Counted from the stretch's first letter, positions 17,948 through 27,627 are shown. The stretch is DNA of 64,000 nt from Fermentibacter sp963718745 [NCBI: Candidatus Fermentibacterota bacterium] (GCA_963718745.1 OY970370.1:2458403-2522402), one strand, 5' to 3'. Program-made: numbers and translations. Notes: a model not told the origin generated them from the letters alone.

Positions 17948-18641
17948 CGCGCCGGCGATGAAGTGCGAGGGGATCTGCAAGTCCTACGGCGAGGGCGGCT
18001 CCATCCTCGAGATACTCAGGGGAGTCGACCTCGAAGTCGCCCCCGGCGAGATAGTCGCTGTCACAGGTCCCAGCGGCTCGGGCAAGAGCACGCTCCTCAA
18101 CATCCTCGGCATCCTGGAGCCTCCCGATTCCGGCACCGTCTCCATCGGGGGAGTGGATGCGTGGCACTCCAACGAGAAGAAGCGCGCCGTACTCCGGAAC
18201 AGGCGGCTCGGATTCGTATTCCAGTTCCATCACCTGATGGAGGAGTTCACCGTCCTGGAGAATGTCGCGATCCCCCTGCTCATCGCAGGCCGGCCGAGAG
18301 CCGAGGCCCAGGAAAGAGCCATTGCGATCCTTTGCGAGGTCGGGATGGAGGAGCGCAGGGAGCACTTCCCGTCAAAGATTTCCGGCGGCGAGAGGCAGAG
18401 GGCGGCCATCGCCAGAGCCCTCATCGCGAAACCTGACGTGGTCCTCGCGGACGAGCCTACCGGCAATCTCGACCCGGTCAACGGAGAGAGGCTGATGGAA
18501 CTGATGAGGCGGCTCGCCGCCGACCACGGGCAGGCATTCATCATAGCAACCCACTCCGCAGCCCTCTCCGCAGGTTCCGACAGGTCGCTCAGGCTGGTTT
18601 CCGGGCAGCTCGTTCCCGAAGGGCGGGTTTGCGGCACCTGA
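17940..18641 (+). CDS. lolD: LolD-type lipoprotein-release ABC ATPase
   Basis: A 233-residue ATPase of the LolD/MacB class. Walker A is GPSGSGKST, the ABC signature is ISGGERQR, and Walker B is VVLADEPTG, followed by the switch His in IIATHSAA. It overlaps the permease gene by 8 bases and is its energy-supplying partner. A member of the same superfamily with another substrate (MacB or FtsE-like) is possible, but pairing with a LolC/E-like permease favours lipoprotein sorting. Confidence 0.92.
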   Translation: MNDAPAMKCEGICKSYGEGGSILEILRGVDLEVAPGEIVAVTGPSGSGKSTLLNILGILEPPDSGTVSIGGVDAWHSNEKKRAVLRNRRLGFVFQFHHLMEEFTVLENVAIPLLIAGRPRAEAQERAIAILCEVGMEERREHFPSKISGGERQRAAIARALIAKPDVVLADEPTGNLDPVNGERLMELMRRLAADHGQAFIIATHSAALSAGSDRSLRLVSGQLVPEGRVCGT

Positions 18642-18724
18642 CGGAACGCGGTTATCATCAGAGGAACTCTGCAGAGCGTTTCGCGATATAGTGTCGTGTT
18701 GCGCCGACCAGACGGAGGTTTCAA

Positions 18725-21181
18725 TTGCCCGAGCAATACAGCGAGCGCGCGCGAGCCGCGATAAACATCGCAAGGACCGAGGCCAGCAAGTACGGACAGG
18801 CCAAGGTCGGGTCCGAGCACATGCTCTTCGGCCTTCTCTCGGTCAGGGGCTCCACTGCGATCTCGATCCTCCATGCGCTCGGGGTTAACACCGCAGAACT
18901 CAGGGTACGGCTGGAGAGCTACATCAGGAAGCCATCGGGGATCACCATCCCGACCCATGAAGTCGGATGGACGACCAAGGCCCGCCTCGTCCTGCACGAG
19001 GCCAACCGGCAGTCCAGCCTGATGAACCACCAGTCGGTCGGGACCGAGCACATCCTGCTCGGCCTGATAGCCGTATCCAGCTGCATGGCCGCCAATCTCC
19101 TCCGCGAGAGGGGCGTTCTCCTGGACAGGGCCGTGACCGAGCTGCAGAACCTGCCAAGGTCCAGGGACGAGAAGACCGAGGAGGAATCTACCTCGGCGCT
19201 CGAGTTCTTCTGTCGCGACCTGACCGAGATGGCCCGCGAGGGCGCCCTCGACCCTGTCATCGGACGCGAGAAGGAGATCTCGAGGGTGATACAGGTTCTC
19301 TGCAGGCGCAAGAAATGCAACCCGGTGCTCATCGGGGAGCCCGGCGTCGGGAAGACCGCGATAGTGGAGGGTCTTGCCCAGCTGATAATCTCCTGCAAGG
19401 TGCCGCCGCCTCTCCGTGACCGCAGACTGATGGCCCTGGACATGGCGGGAGTGATAGCCGGCACGAAGTACAGGGGGCAGTTCGAGGAGAGGCTGAAGGT
19501 TCTCCTGAAGGAGATCTCCGAAGCAGGAAACATCATACTGTTCATCGACGAGATACACTCGATAGTCGGCGCGGGCGCCGCGGAGGGGGCCATAGACGCA
19601 GCCAACCTCCTCAAGCCCGCCCTCGCCAGAGGCGAGTTCCAGTCCATCGGCGCGACCACTCTCGACGAGTACAGGAAGAGGATAGAGAAGGACGGAGCGC
19701 TGGAGAGGCGCTTCCAGCCGGTGCCCGTGGATCCCCCCACCGTCTCGCTGACCGTGGAGATACTGGAAGGGCTCCGTAACAAGTACGAGGAGCACCATGG
19801 AGCCGAGTTCACCCCCGAGGCTGTCGAGGCATGTGCAAGGCTCGCGGACAGGTTCATAAGCGGCAGATTCCTGCCGGACAAGGCCATAGATGTCATGGAC
19901 GAGGCCGGGGCCAAGACGCGGCTGATGGCGAGCTCGGTCCCGCCGGGGCTCGATCAGCTCGAGCGCGAGATAGGCCTGATGGAGTCCGACATGACCCGGG
20001 CGACCGAGATGTGTGATTTCGAGGAGGCAATGAAGCTCCGCTTCGAGGTGGAGAAGAAGCAGTCCGTCCTGGCCGCGGCCAGGAACGAATGGCTCTCTTC
20101 CGAGGATCGCAGGATCGTCACTGTGGACCTCGTGGCGGAAGTCGTCTCCGACATGACCGGCATCCCCGTGAACCGGATGACCGAGAGCGAACTGGCCCAT
20201 CTGAGGGATCTCGAGATCCACCTGTCCTCGCGCATCGTGGGTCAGACCGAGGCGCTGAGCGCCATCGCGAGAGCCATCAGGAGAGGGCGCGTCGGGCTCA
20301 AGGACCCGCACAGGCCCTCGGGCGCGTTCCTCTTCATGGGGCCGTCCGGAGTCGGCAAGACCGAGACGGCCCGCGTCCTGGCCGAGAAGGTCTTCGGAGA
20401 TTCGAGCGCTCTGATACGGATCGACATGTCCGAGTTCCAGGAGCGCTTCTCCGGTTCGAGGCTCGTCGGCGCCCCTCCCGGCTATGTCGGCTACGACGAC
20501 GGCGGCCAGCTGACCGAGAAGGTCCGGAGGCGGCCCTATTCGGTGGTCCTGTTCGACGAGGTGGAGAAGGCTCATACGGACCTCTTCAACATGCTCCTGC
20601 AGGTCATGGACTACGGGCGGATGACGGACAGCTACGGCAGGCACGTAGACTTCTCCAACACCATCCTGATAATGACGAGCAACCTGGCCTCTAAGGAGCT
20701 GCAGGGCGTAGGGCATCCCGGTTTCTCCACCGAGTCCGAGGAGGACAGGAACCGCAGGCAGAGAGATCTGATGATGGACGGGGTCAGGAGGTTCTTCTCC
20801 CCCGAGTTCATAAACCGGCTGGACGAGATAGTGATCTTCAACCAGCTCGGCAGGAGCGAGATAGACAGGATCGTCGACATCCAGTTCGAAGAAGTGAGCC
20901 GGAGGGTCGCCGAGTTCGGACTCAACCTGGTCCTGAGCGAGTCCGCCCGCGACCTGATAGCCGAGAGGGGCTTCGACCCGGCATCAGGCGTGCGCCATCT
21001 CCGCAGGACGATTCAGCGACTCGTGGAGGACCCCCTCACAGAGGCACTCCTCCAGGGCGAGTTCTCCAGGGGGGATCACATAGTGGCTGAGAGGGCGGAC
21101 AGCAGCATAATGTTCTGCAGATCGAACAGCGGCTCCATGGATCGTGAGGCGCTCACGGCAACAGGCAGAACGACGAATTGA
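18725..21181 (+). CDS. clpC: ClpC-type AAA+ unfoldase (ClpP partner)
   Basis: An 818-residue Clp/Hsp100 protein starting at TTG behind cggagg. It has two N-terminal Clp repeats (about 5-145), AAA domain 1 with Walker A GEPGVGKTA and FIDEIHSIVGAG, a UVR-type middle region (CDFEEAMKLRFEVEKK) that marks ClpC rather than ClpA or ClpB, and AAA domain 2 with GPSGVGKTE. A Gly-Phe loop (GHPGF), typical of ClpP docking, lies after NLASKEL. It unfolds substrates and feeds them to ClpP; no clpP is in the window. The stop overlaps the bamA start (TTGA). A perfect palindrome, CTCTGCAGAG (18667-18676), lies upstream and could be an operator. Confidence 0.93.
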   Translation: MPEQYSERARAAINIARTEASKYGQAKVGSEHMLFGLLSVRGSTAISILHALGVNTAELRVRLESYIRKPSGITIPTHEVGWTTKARLVLHEANRQSSLMNHQSVGTEHILLGLIAVSSCMAANLLRERGVLLDRAVTELQNLPRSRDEKTEEESTSALEFFCRDLTEMAREGALDPVIGREKEISRVIQVLCRRKKCNPVLIGEPGVGKTAIVEGLAQLIISCKVPPPLRDRRLMALDMAGVIAGTKYRGQFEERLKVLLKEISEAGNIILFIDEIHSIVGAGAAEGAIDAANLLKPALARGEFQSIGATTLDEYRKRIEKDGALERRFQPVPVDPPTVSLTVEILEGLRNKYEEHHGAEFTPEAVEACARLADRFISGRFLPDKAIDVMDEAGAKTRLMASSVPPGLDQLEREIGLMESDMTRATEMCDFEEAMKLRFEVEKKQSVLAAARNEWLSSEDRRIVTVDLVAEVVSDMTGIPVNRMTESELAHLRDLEIHLSSRIVGQTEALSAIARAIRRGRVGLKDPHRPSGAFLFMGPSGVGKTETARVLAEKVFGDSSALIRIDMSEFQERFSGSRLVGAPPGYVGYDDGGQLTEKVRRRPYSVVLFDEVEKAHTDLFNMLLQVMDYGRMTDSYGRHVDFSNTILIMTSNLASKELQGVGHPGFSTESEEDRNRRQRDLMMDGVRRFFSPEFINRLDEIVIFNQLGRSEIDRIVDIQFEEVSRRVAEFGLNLVLSESARDLIAERGFDPASGVRHLRRTIQRLVEDPLTEALLQGEFSRGDHIVAERADSSIMFCRSNSGSMDREALTATGRTTN

Positions 21182-23406
21182 GATCGGTCCTCCTCATACT
21201 GGTGGCGGCCGCTCTCGTCACGGCCGGAACGGTACGCAGCCTTCTCGTCGAAGGCAATACTTTCGTAACCGACTCCCTCGTCGCCAGGACCTTCGGGCTG
21301 GAGCCGGGGGATGTCTACTCGCCCGAGGCCGCCTCCCAGGGTCTCCGCAACCTCTTCAACCTCGGCTACTTCTCCGGGATCGACCTCCAGTCCGACTCGT
21401 CCGAGGGCGGCATCGACCTCCTGCTGACTGTAGTCGAGAACCGCATCCTCAGCGACTTCGCGGTCGAGGGTCTCGACTGCCTGGACGAGGATGACGTCAG
21501 GGACTCCCTCTTCCTCTTCCCCGGACAGACCATATCCCTGATGGACGTGCAGACGGCGAAGCGCACGATCCTCGCACTGCTCGCGGACAAGCACAGGCAT
21601 CTCGCGACGGTGGAGGCTAGGTGGGACGAGCCCGACGCCGGTGGCAGGAGCAGGCTGGTCTTCGAAGTCGACGAGGGGCCCGACGTAAGGGTCGGCGAGA
21701 TCGCGTTCGAGGGGAACACAGTCTTCGATGACGGCGATCTCCGAGGCGAGATGAAGACGAAACAGGACTCCTTCTGGAGATCCGGCCGTCTCCGCGAGAG
21801 CGATCTGGCTGAAGACCTGGGCAAGATCGAGAGATACTACAGGGATCACGGCTATCCCGATGCAAGGGTTCTCGGAGTCGACAGGAGCATCCTCGCGGAC
21901 GGCAGGCACCTCCGGCTCGTCATCACGGTTTCCGAGGGCAGGTACTACGAGGTCGGGTCGATCGGTTTCCAGGGCAACCTCGCGATCCCGGACAGCACAC
22001 TCGAGTCGGCCGTCACGCTGGAACCGGGCACCGAGTACCGCATCAGCCGCTTCGAAGAGTCGATGGACGCCATCTACGAGCAGTTCCAGGACCGCGGCTA
22101 CTTCTATGCGTCGGTCGAGCCAAGCGTTTCAGCCGACACCACCTCGGGCGAGATATCGGTCACGTTCCTCGTCACCGAGGGGGAGAGGGCGCACATCAGG
22201 AGGATCGAGATCTCCGGGAACACCCGGACCATGGACAACGTCATCCGCAGGCAGCTGCGGATCTATCCCGGAGACCTGTTCCAGAGGTCGTCGCTGCTGC
22301 GCAGCCTCCGGAACATCTTCTACCTGAACTATTTCGAGAACGTCGTGCCCGACTTCCGAGCCATAGAAGGATCCTCCGACATCGACCTGATAATCGATGT
22401 GGTCGAGAAATCGACGGGCAAGGCAGGCTTCGGCGCGGGATACGGCGCCAGCGACGGCTTCAACGGTTACCTCGAGCTCGGCGAGCAGAACCTGTTCGGC
22501 CGGGGTCAGAGCGTCTCCATCAACTATCAGTTCTCCAAGTCCTCCAACGACATAGAACTCAGCTTCACCGAGCCGTGGTTCCGGGACACCCCGCTGACCC
22601 TCGGGGGGGAGATCTTCCATACAACGTCCGACCGCGACTACTATGACAGGACCAGAACGGGAGGAGCCGTGACGGTCGGGCGCACCCTCCCCTGGGTCGA
22701 CTACACCTCCGCCTCGGTCCGCTACCTCCTGGAGCGGACCAATGTCTTCAACATCACGGACGATTCGACCAGCTACTACTACAGCCTGAGGGACACCGAC
22801 TGGCCCAGGTGGACCAGTTCGACGCGGTTCAGCATCGTCCGGGACAGCAGGGACAGGCAGATCTTCCCGGGCGAGGGATCACAGAACTCGATAATCGCCG
22901 AATTCGCCGGGGGAGTCCTCGGCGGCAACATCGGCTACCAGAAGTACCTCGTCGACAGCAGCTGGTACATCCCTTCGATCTGGAAGTGCGTGTTCATGCT
23001 CAGGACCAGGGCCGGGCTGCTGGCCTCCCTGGCCGGGGAGTCCCCTCCCGCATACGAGCTCTTCGAACTGGGCGGAACGGGTTTCTACGGAGTGAGGGGT
23101 TACGACAGCGGGACCATCGGAGCGGTGGAGGGGTACGAGACCGTGGGCGGGAAGTTCATGCTGATCTTCTCGGCCGAGTACAGGCTCCGCCTGCTGGAGC
23201 AGCTGCAGTTCGCCACCTTCATCGATGCCGGGAACACCTGGAGCTCGATGGCCCTGGCAGACGTGGGTCACCTGAACAGAGGGGCAGGGCTGGGCTTCCG
23301 GATCGAGGTCCCGATGCTCGGGATAATGGGGCTCGATTACGCCTACGGCTTCGACGGCCCCGACCAGGGCTGGCAGCCCCACTTCCAGTTCGGGACCGAT
23401 TTCTGA
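21178..23406 (+). CDS. bamA: Outer-membrane protein assembly factor BamA
   Basis: A 742-residue Omp85 protein with a signal peptide (SVLLILVAAALVTAGT), five POTRA-like repeats (about 20-345; GNTFVTDSLVARTF, EGNTVFDDGDL, QGNLAIPDSTL, SGNTRTMDNVIRRQL) and a C-terminal 16-strand barrel. The lid-lock motif VRGY occurs in GVRGYDSG, and the protein ends in Phe as outer-membrane barrels do. BamA inserts barrel proteins into the outer membrane. The TTG start overlaps the clpC stop, and the Lpx genes follow, as in many diderms. Confidence 0.95.
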   Translation: MRSVLLILVAAALVTAGTVRSLLVEGNTFVTDSLVARTFGLEPGDVYSPEAASQGLRNLFNLGYFSGIDLQSDSSEGGIDLLLTVVENRILSDFAVEGLDCLDEDDVRDSLFLFPGQTISLMDVQTAKRTILALLADKHRHLATVEARWDEPDAGGRSRLVFEVDEGPDVRVGEIAFEGNTVFDDGDLRGEMKTKQDSFWRSGRLRESDLAEDLGKIERYYRDHGYPDARVLGVDRSILADGRHLRLVITVSEGRYYEVGSIGFQGNLAIPDSTLESAVTLEPGTEYRISRFEESMDAIYEQFQDRGYFYASVEPSVSADTTSGEISVTFLVTEGERAHIRRIEISGNTRTMDNVIRRQLRIYPGDLFQRSSLLRSLRNIFYLNYFENVVPDFRAIEGSSDIDLIIDVVEKSTGKAGFGAGYGASDGFNGYLELGEQNLFGRGQSVSINYQFSKSSNDIELSFTEPWFRDTPLTLGGEIFHTTSDRDYYDRTRTGGAVTVGRTLPWVDYTSASVRYLLERTNVFNITDDSTSYYYSLRDTDWPRWTSSTRFSIVRDSRDRQIFPGEGSQNSIIAEFAGGVLGGNIGYQKYLVDSSWYIPSIWKCVFMLRTRAGLLASLAGESPPAYELFELGGTGFYGVRGYDSGTIGAVEGYETVGGKFMLIFSAEYRLRLLEQLQFATFIDAGNTWSSMALADVGHLNRGAGLGFRIEVPMLGIMGLDYAYGFDGPDQGWQPHFQFGTDF

Positions 23407-23441
23407 GGCACGGGACGGCACTACCGACGAACGGAGCTTTC

Positions 23442-23951
23442 ATGAGGTTCGCATACATCGTGTTCCTCCTCCTGCCCGCGGCGGTTGCGGCGGGTACCAT
23501 CGCCGTGCTCGACTCCGACAGGATATTCGAGTCCCTCGGCGGAGTGGCGGATGCCAGGGAACTCCTCGAGACCGAGATCGAGGGCTGGAACGCCCATGCG
23601 GACTCGCTGCAGGCTGACATCGATGCGATCTCGCTCGACCTGGAGAGGACTCTCATGATGAGTCCCGAGCGCCGCAGGGAGCGCGAGGCCCTCCTCGAGC
23701 AGAAGGAGTCCGAGCTCCAGCAGTTCATCTCCTCCACGTTCGGACCGGGAGGTCTGGCCGAGCGCAGGAACGAGGAACTCGTGACGCCGATCGTGGACGA
23801 GATCAACGAAGCCGTCCGCGAGCTGGGGACCGAGAACGACTATGATCTCGTACTCGACATCTCGGGCGGCACCGTCGTCTACGCGGAGGAGAGCCTGGAC
23901 ATAACCGACCTCGTCATAACCAGGATGTCGACGCGTGGGTCGTCCGACTAG
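23442..23951 (+). CDS. skp: OmpH/Skp-family periplasmic chaperone
   Basis: A 169-residue protein with a signal peptide (YIVFLLLPAAVAAG), the conserved start of the mature protein (IAVLDSDRIFES) and two long charged helices (about 40-125) typical of Skp tentacles. It would carry unfolded outer-membrane proteins through the periplasm to BamA. The ATG at 23442 has an acggag ribosome site. It sits between bamA and lpxD, its usual place, and its 3' end overlaps lpxD by 17 bases. Confidence 0.9.
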   Translation: MRFAYIVFLLLPAAVAAGTIAVLDSDRIFESLGGVADARELLETEIEGWNAHADSLQADIDAISLDLERTLMMSPERRREREALLEQKESELQQFISSTFGPGGLAERRNEELVTPIVDEINEAVRELGTENDYDLVLDISGGTVVYAEESLDITDLVITRMSTRGSSD

Positions 23952-24999
23952 ACTGGGAGATCTGGCGCCCGCCCTGGGCGGACGCCTGGTCGGTCCCGGC
24001 GCGGACGAGCCCGTAAGAGGAGTATCCTCGCTCGAGGAGGCCGGACCCGACCAGGTCTGCTACTTCGGGAATCCGCTGTACAGGAGGTATCTCGGGTCGA
24101 CCCGCGCGCTCGCGGTGATCTGCTCGAAGGAGCTCGAGTCCTCGGCCCCGAATCTCATAATCGTCCCCGAGGCATACGAGGCGTTTCGCAAGGCGCTGGC
24201 CATCTTCGCTCCGGACAGATCGTCGGGATTCGACGGCGTGCACCCGGCGGCCGTGATGCATCCGTCGGCGTCGATCGGTGAGGGAGTCCGGATAGGTCCC
24301 GGAACCGTTCTCGACCGTGATGTGTCTGTAGGGGCCGGTACCCGGATCGGAGCGGGCTGCTATCTCGGCCCGGGGGTTTCCGTCGGCTCCGACTGCGATA
24401 TCCATTCATCCGTGGTGCTGGAGGCGGATACCTCGATCGGGGATCGCGTCGTGATCCATCCGGGGGCTGTCATCGGGGCCGACGGCTTCGGTTTCGTGCC
24501 CGACCCGGCCGGTCACAGGAAGGTTCCACAGAACGGCGTCGTCCGGATCGAGCACGATGTCGAGATAGGCGCCAACTGCACGATAGACAGGGCCGTCACC
24601 GGAGCCACGGTGGTGGGGGCCTTCTCCAAACTCGACAACCTCGTCCACCTCGCCCATAATGTGACGCTGGGTCCGGGATGCCTCCTTGCTGCCCAGGTCG
24701 GGATCGCAGGCAGCACCAGGGTCGGTGCGGGCGTCGTTATGGGCGGTCAGGCGGGCTTAGGCGGACACCTCGAGATCGGCGAGAGGGCGACCATAGCCGG
24801 CCAGGCCGGCGTTACGAAGAACGTTCCGCCGGGCGCGGTGGTTTCAGGCTATCCCGCACGAATGCATGCAAAGGCACTCAGACAGGACGCTGCGCTGGCG
24901 AGGCTGACCGATCTCGTGGATTCGATCTCCGAACACCTGAACGCCTCCAGAATCGAGAAGGAGAAACCCCCAATTGAGCCAGAACCAGGTGACTCTTGA
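23935..24999 (+). CDS. lpxD: UDP-3-O-acylglucosamine N-acyltransferase
   Basis: A 354-residue enzyme of lipid A synthesis that adds the second acyl chain. An N-terminal uridine-binding domain (about 1-100) is followed by left-handed beta-helix hexapeptide repeats (about 105-300; IGEGVRIGPGTVLD, VGAGTRIGAG). The expected catalytic-loop His occurs in LVHLAHNVTLG, and GADGFGFVPD is a family hallmark. It starts at GTG inside the skp gene. Its 3' end overlaps lpxC by 26 bases. Confidence 0.95.
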   Translation: MGRPTRLGDLAPALGGRLVGPGADEPVRGVSSLEEAGPDQVCYFGNPLYRRYLGSTRALAVICSKELESSAPNLIIVPEAYEAFRKALAIFAPDRSSGFDGVHPAAVMHPSASIGEGVRIGPGTVLDRDVSVGAGTRIGAGCYLGPGVSVGSDCDIHSSVVLEADTSIGDRVVIHPGAVIGADGFGFVPDPAGHRKVPQNGVVRIEHDVEIGANCTIDRAVTGATVVGAFSKLDNLVHLAHNVTLGPGCLLAAQVGIAGSTRVGAGVVMGGQAGLGGHLEIGERATIAGQAGVTKNVPPGAVVSGYPARMHAKALRQDAALARLTDLVDSISEHLNASRIEKEKPPIEPEPGDS

Positions 25000-26293
25000 G
25001 AGACCGGTGACATATCGCGGCATCGGCCTGCACACGGGCAATGTCACGACGATCACCTTCAAGCCTGCACCGCCGAACTCCGGTGTGACGTTCGTCAGGA
25101 CCGATGTCGAATCCAGGCCTACGATCCACGTCAGCTGCGAGAACGTGAGACAGATAGAGGAGCAGTCCCGCAGGACGACCCTCGGTGAGAACTACTACGA
25201 GGTCCATACCGTGGAACACGTCCTGGCGGCTCTCTACGGGCTCGGCATCGACAACGCGATAATCGAGATCGATTCGGACGAGCCGCCCGAACCCGAGGAC
25301 GGTTCGGTGGCTACATACGTCGAAGTGATAGACAAAGCTGGCCGTCTCGAGCAGACTGACGCTCCCAGGAAATACCTCACGATCGGTGAATCGGTTTCCA
25401 TCTCCGCCTACGGTGCCGATCTGGTCGCGGTCCCGGGTGAAGGCCTCCGCATCAGCTTCACGATCGACTACGGGCATCCCGTGCTCGGCGCCCAGTACAT
25501 CTCCACCCTGATCACGCCGGAGATCTTCCGCAAGGAGATCGCCCCGGCCAGGACGTTCTGCTTCTACAGCGACGTGAAGGCTCTCCAGGAGAAGAACCTC
25601 ATACGCGGCGGGACTCTGGACAACGCCATCGTGATCGGGGAGGAGGGGCTGCTCAACCGCGAACCCCTGCGCTTCCCGGACGAGTTCGTAAGGCACAAGG
25701 TCCTGGATCTCATCGGCGACCTCTCACTCATCGGCGAGAGGCTCAACGCCCACGTCATATCGGCCAAGTCCGGCCATGCGTCCAACGTCCAGTTCGTCAG
25801 GAAGATCCGGGAGGCCTACACGAAGCGCAACCGGGACCAGGCCAGGCCTCTGGGGCCGGGCAACTGGGAGATCGCCGACGTCATGAGGATCCTCCCCCAC
25901 AGGTATCCCTTCCTGCTGGTCGACAAGGTCCTCGAGATGCAGCCCGAGAAGCGCATCGTCGGTCTCAAGAACGTCACCATCAACGAACCCTTCTTCCAGG
26001 GGCACTTCCCCGGAAGCCCCATCATGCCCGGAGTCCTGATCATCGAGGCGATGGGACAGGTCGGGGGGCTGATGCTGTTCAACTCCGTCGAGAGACCCGA
26101 CGAATGGCTCGTCTTCTTCACGGGCGTCGACAAGGTCAGGTTCAGGAAACCGGTGCTCCCTGGCGACCAGGTTCTCTTCGAGCTGGAGATGATAAAGCGC
26201 AGGGGCACGGTGTGCGTCATGAGGGGAGTGGCCAAGGTGGAGGGCAAGGTCGTGGCCGAGGCTGATCTCATGGCCATGCTGATGCCGAGATGA
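24974..26293 (+). CDS. lpxC/fabZ: Bifunctional LpxC deacetylase / FabZ dehydratase fusion
   Basis: A 439-residue fusion. The LpxC half (1-285) catalyses the committed lipid A step; zinc ligands are visible as His82 (EHVLAAL), His241 and Asp245 (HKVLDLIGD), with the catalytic His268 (SGHASN). The FabZ half (about 298-439) dehydrates 3-hydroxyacyl-ACP, with LPHRYPFLLVDKV and GHFPGSPIMPGV followed by the EAMGQ glutamate. This fusion is typical of Bacteroidetes and relatives and ties use of hydroxyacyl-ACP for lipid A to fatty acid synthesis. The start is TTG; the stop overlaps lpxA (ATGA). Confidence 0.95.
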   Translation: MSQNQVTLERPVTYRGIGLHTGNVTTITFKPAPPNSGVTFVRTDVESRPTIHVSCENVRQIEEQSRRTTLGENYYEVHTVEHVLAALYGLGIDNAIIEIDSDEPPEPEDGSVATYVEVIDKAGRLEQTDAPRKYLTIGESVSISAYGADLVAVPGEGLRISFTIDYGHPVLGAQYISTLITPEIFRKEIAPARTFCFYSDVKALQEKNLIRGGTLDNAIVIGEEGLLNREPLRFPDEFVRHKVLDLIGDLSLIGERLNAHVISAKSGHASNVQFVRKIREAYTKRNRDQARPLGPGNWEIADVMRILPHRYPFLLVDKVLEMQPEKRIVGLKNVTINEPFFQGHFPGSPIMPGVLIIEAMGQVGGLMLFNSVERPDEWLVFFTGVDKVRFRKPVLPGDQVLFELEMIKRRGTVCVMRGVAKVEGKVVAEADLMAMLMPR

Positions 26294-27060
26294 GCGGCGT
26301 GGATCCCAGGGCCGCGGTGGACTGCGCCGTCCCGGAAGGCTGCAGCATCGAGCCCTTCGCGGTTGTCGGACCCGGAGTCACCCTCTCCCCGGGCGTGTCC
26401 GTCGGTGCGCATGCTGTCGTGACGGGAAGGACCACGCTGGGCAGGGATGTCCGGATCGGCCCCTGTGCCGTCATAGGAACCGATCCCCAGGACCTCAAGT
26501 TCGCAGGAGAGGACACCGCACTGGAGATAGGCGACCGCACGGTCATCCGCGAGTTCGCAAACGTGAGCAAGGGCACTACCGCGACCGGGTGCACGATCAT
26601 CGGGAGCGACTGCCTCGTGATGGCCTATGCGCATATCGCGCACGACTGCAGGGTCGGATCCCGGGTCATCCTGGCCAATGCCGTCAATCTGGCAGGCCAT
26701 GTGGAGGTGGGCGACCACGCCACGATAGGAGGGGTCGTGCCGATCCACCAGTTCGTGAGGATCGGCGCATTCTCGATGATAGGCGGCGGGTACCGTGTGC
26801 CGATGGACGTGCCGCCGTACTGCCTCGCAGGCGGATACCCCCTGAAGGTGTCGGCACTGAACCGGATCGGGCTCAAGCGCAACGGCTTCTCGGATGAGAG
26901 ACTCCAGGATCTCGACCGGGCGTTCAGGTTCCTCTTCAGGGAGCCCGGGACCTTGTCCTCCAAGGCTGCACGGGTCGTCGAAGAGGCAGGTTGGGGCGAT
27001 GACGCCAGGGCGCTTGCGGGGTTCATCCTGTCCAGCAGGCGCGGGGTCATCGGGTCCTGA
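26290..27060 (+). CDS. lpxA: UDP-N-acetylglucosamine acyltransferase
   Basis: A 256-residue left-handed beta-helix enzyme for the first acylation of lipid A. Hexapeptide repeats run through about residue 185. The catalytic His lies in MAYAHIAHDCRVG, and QFVRIGAFSMIGGG is a family hallmark; the C-terminal helical domain starts near 195 (ALNRIGLKRNGF). The length matches E. coli LpxA (262). It is coupled to lpxC/fabZ by a four-base overlap. Confidence 0.95.
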   Translation: MSGVDPRAAVDCAVPEGCSIEPFAVVGPGVTLSPGVSVGAHAVVTGRTTLGRDVRIGPCAVIGTDPQDLKFAGEDTALEIGDRTVIREFANVSKGTTATGCTIIGSDCLVMAYAHIAHDCRVGSRVILANAVNLAGHVEVGDHATIGGVVPIHQFVRIGAFSMIGGGYRVPMDVPPYCLAGGYPLKVSALNRIGLKRNGFSDERLQDLDRAFRFLFREPGTLSSKAARVVEEAGWGDDARALAGFILSSRRGVIGS

Positions 27061-27073
27061 CGGCCGCCGGCCC

Positions 27074-27627
27074 GTGACCGGCCCGCTGCTGCTCGCCGCG
27101 CTGCTGATCCTCCAGCCGTCCCCCCCGGACGGACCTCGCAGGAGGAGCAGCCGCAGGTGGAGGAATCGCCCGAATCCCTGCTCCCTGATCAGGATCCGCC
27201 AGCCGGGGACTCACTCGCTATCGGGACCGAAGCTGCACCCGTCCGGTCCGCCGGTGAGAGGTCGCCTTCGGGCGCGCTCCTGCGCTCTGCGGCGCTTCCG
27301 GGGTGGGGGCAGTTCTACAATGACCGTCCCGTGAAGGGGATCCTCCTCGGTACGCTCGAACTCAGTCTGCTCGCCTTCCTGATATCCGAACACGCGAGTG
27401 CCGAGGCTGCGAGGGATGATTACTACGAAAGCGGTGATCCCGCCGACGAGGCTTCCTACGAGAGACACAGCGACAGAAGGCTCGATCTCATCTGGTACAC
27501 CTCCGCAGCATGGCTCTACGGCATGCTCGACGCCTATGTCGATGCCCATCTGTTCGCATTCGAAGAGGAGAACGGGGAGTTCGGGCGGGAGGCCGGGATC
27601 GGTGCGATTCTCTATCTCAGGTTCTGA
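27074..27627 (+). CDS. DUF5683-like membrane protein (frame broken at a poly-C run)
   Basis: A signal-like N-terminus from GTG 27074 (TGPLLLAALLILQP, frame 2) is followed, after seven Cs at 27120-27126, by a frame 1 continuation (EEQPQVEESPESLLPDQDPP and onward to 27627). Adding one C would join them into about 185 residues. The remainder has the DUF5683 hallmark ALPGWGQFYN, a hydrophobic helix (GILLGTLELSLLAFLI) and a second near YTSAAWLYGMLDAYVDAHL. If the break is real, translation would begin only at GTG 27157, without a signal peptide. Function is unknown; position in the lpx operon suggests an envelope role. Confidence 0.65.

Noticed and set aside
18230-20716. Long antisense open frame (over 800 codons) opposite clpC
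   Set aside because: High-GC codon bias opens the antisense frames; clpC on the plus strand is unmistakable and the antisense protein has no recognisable domain.
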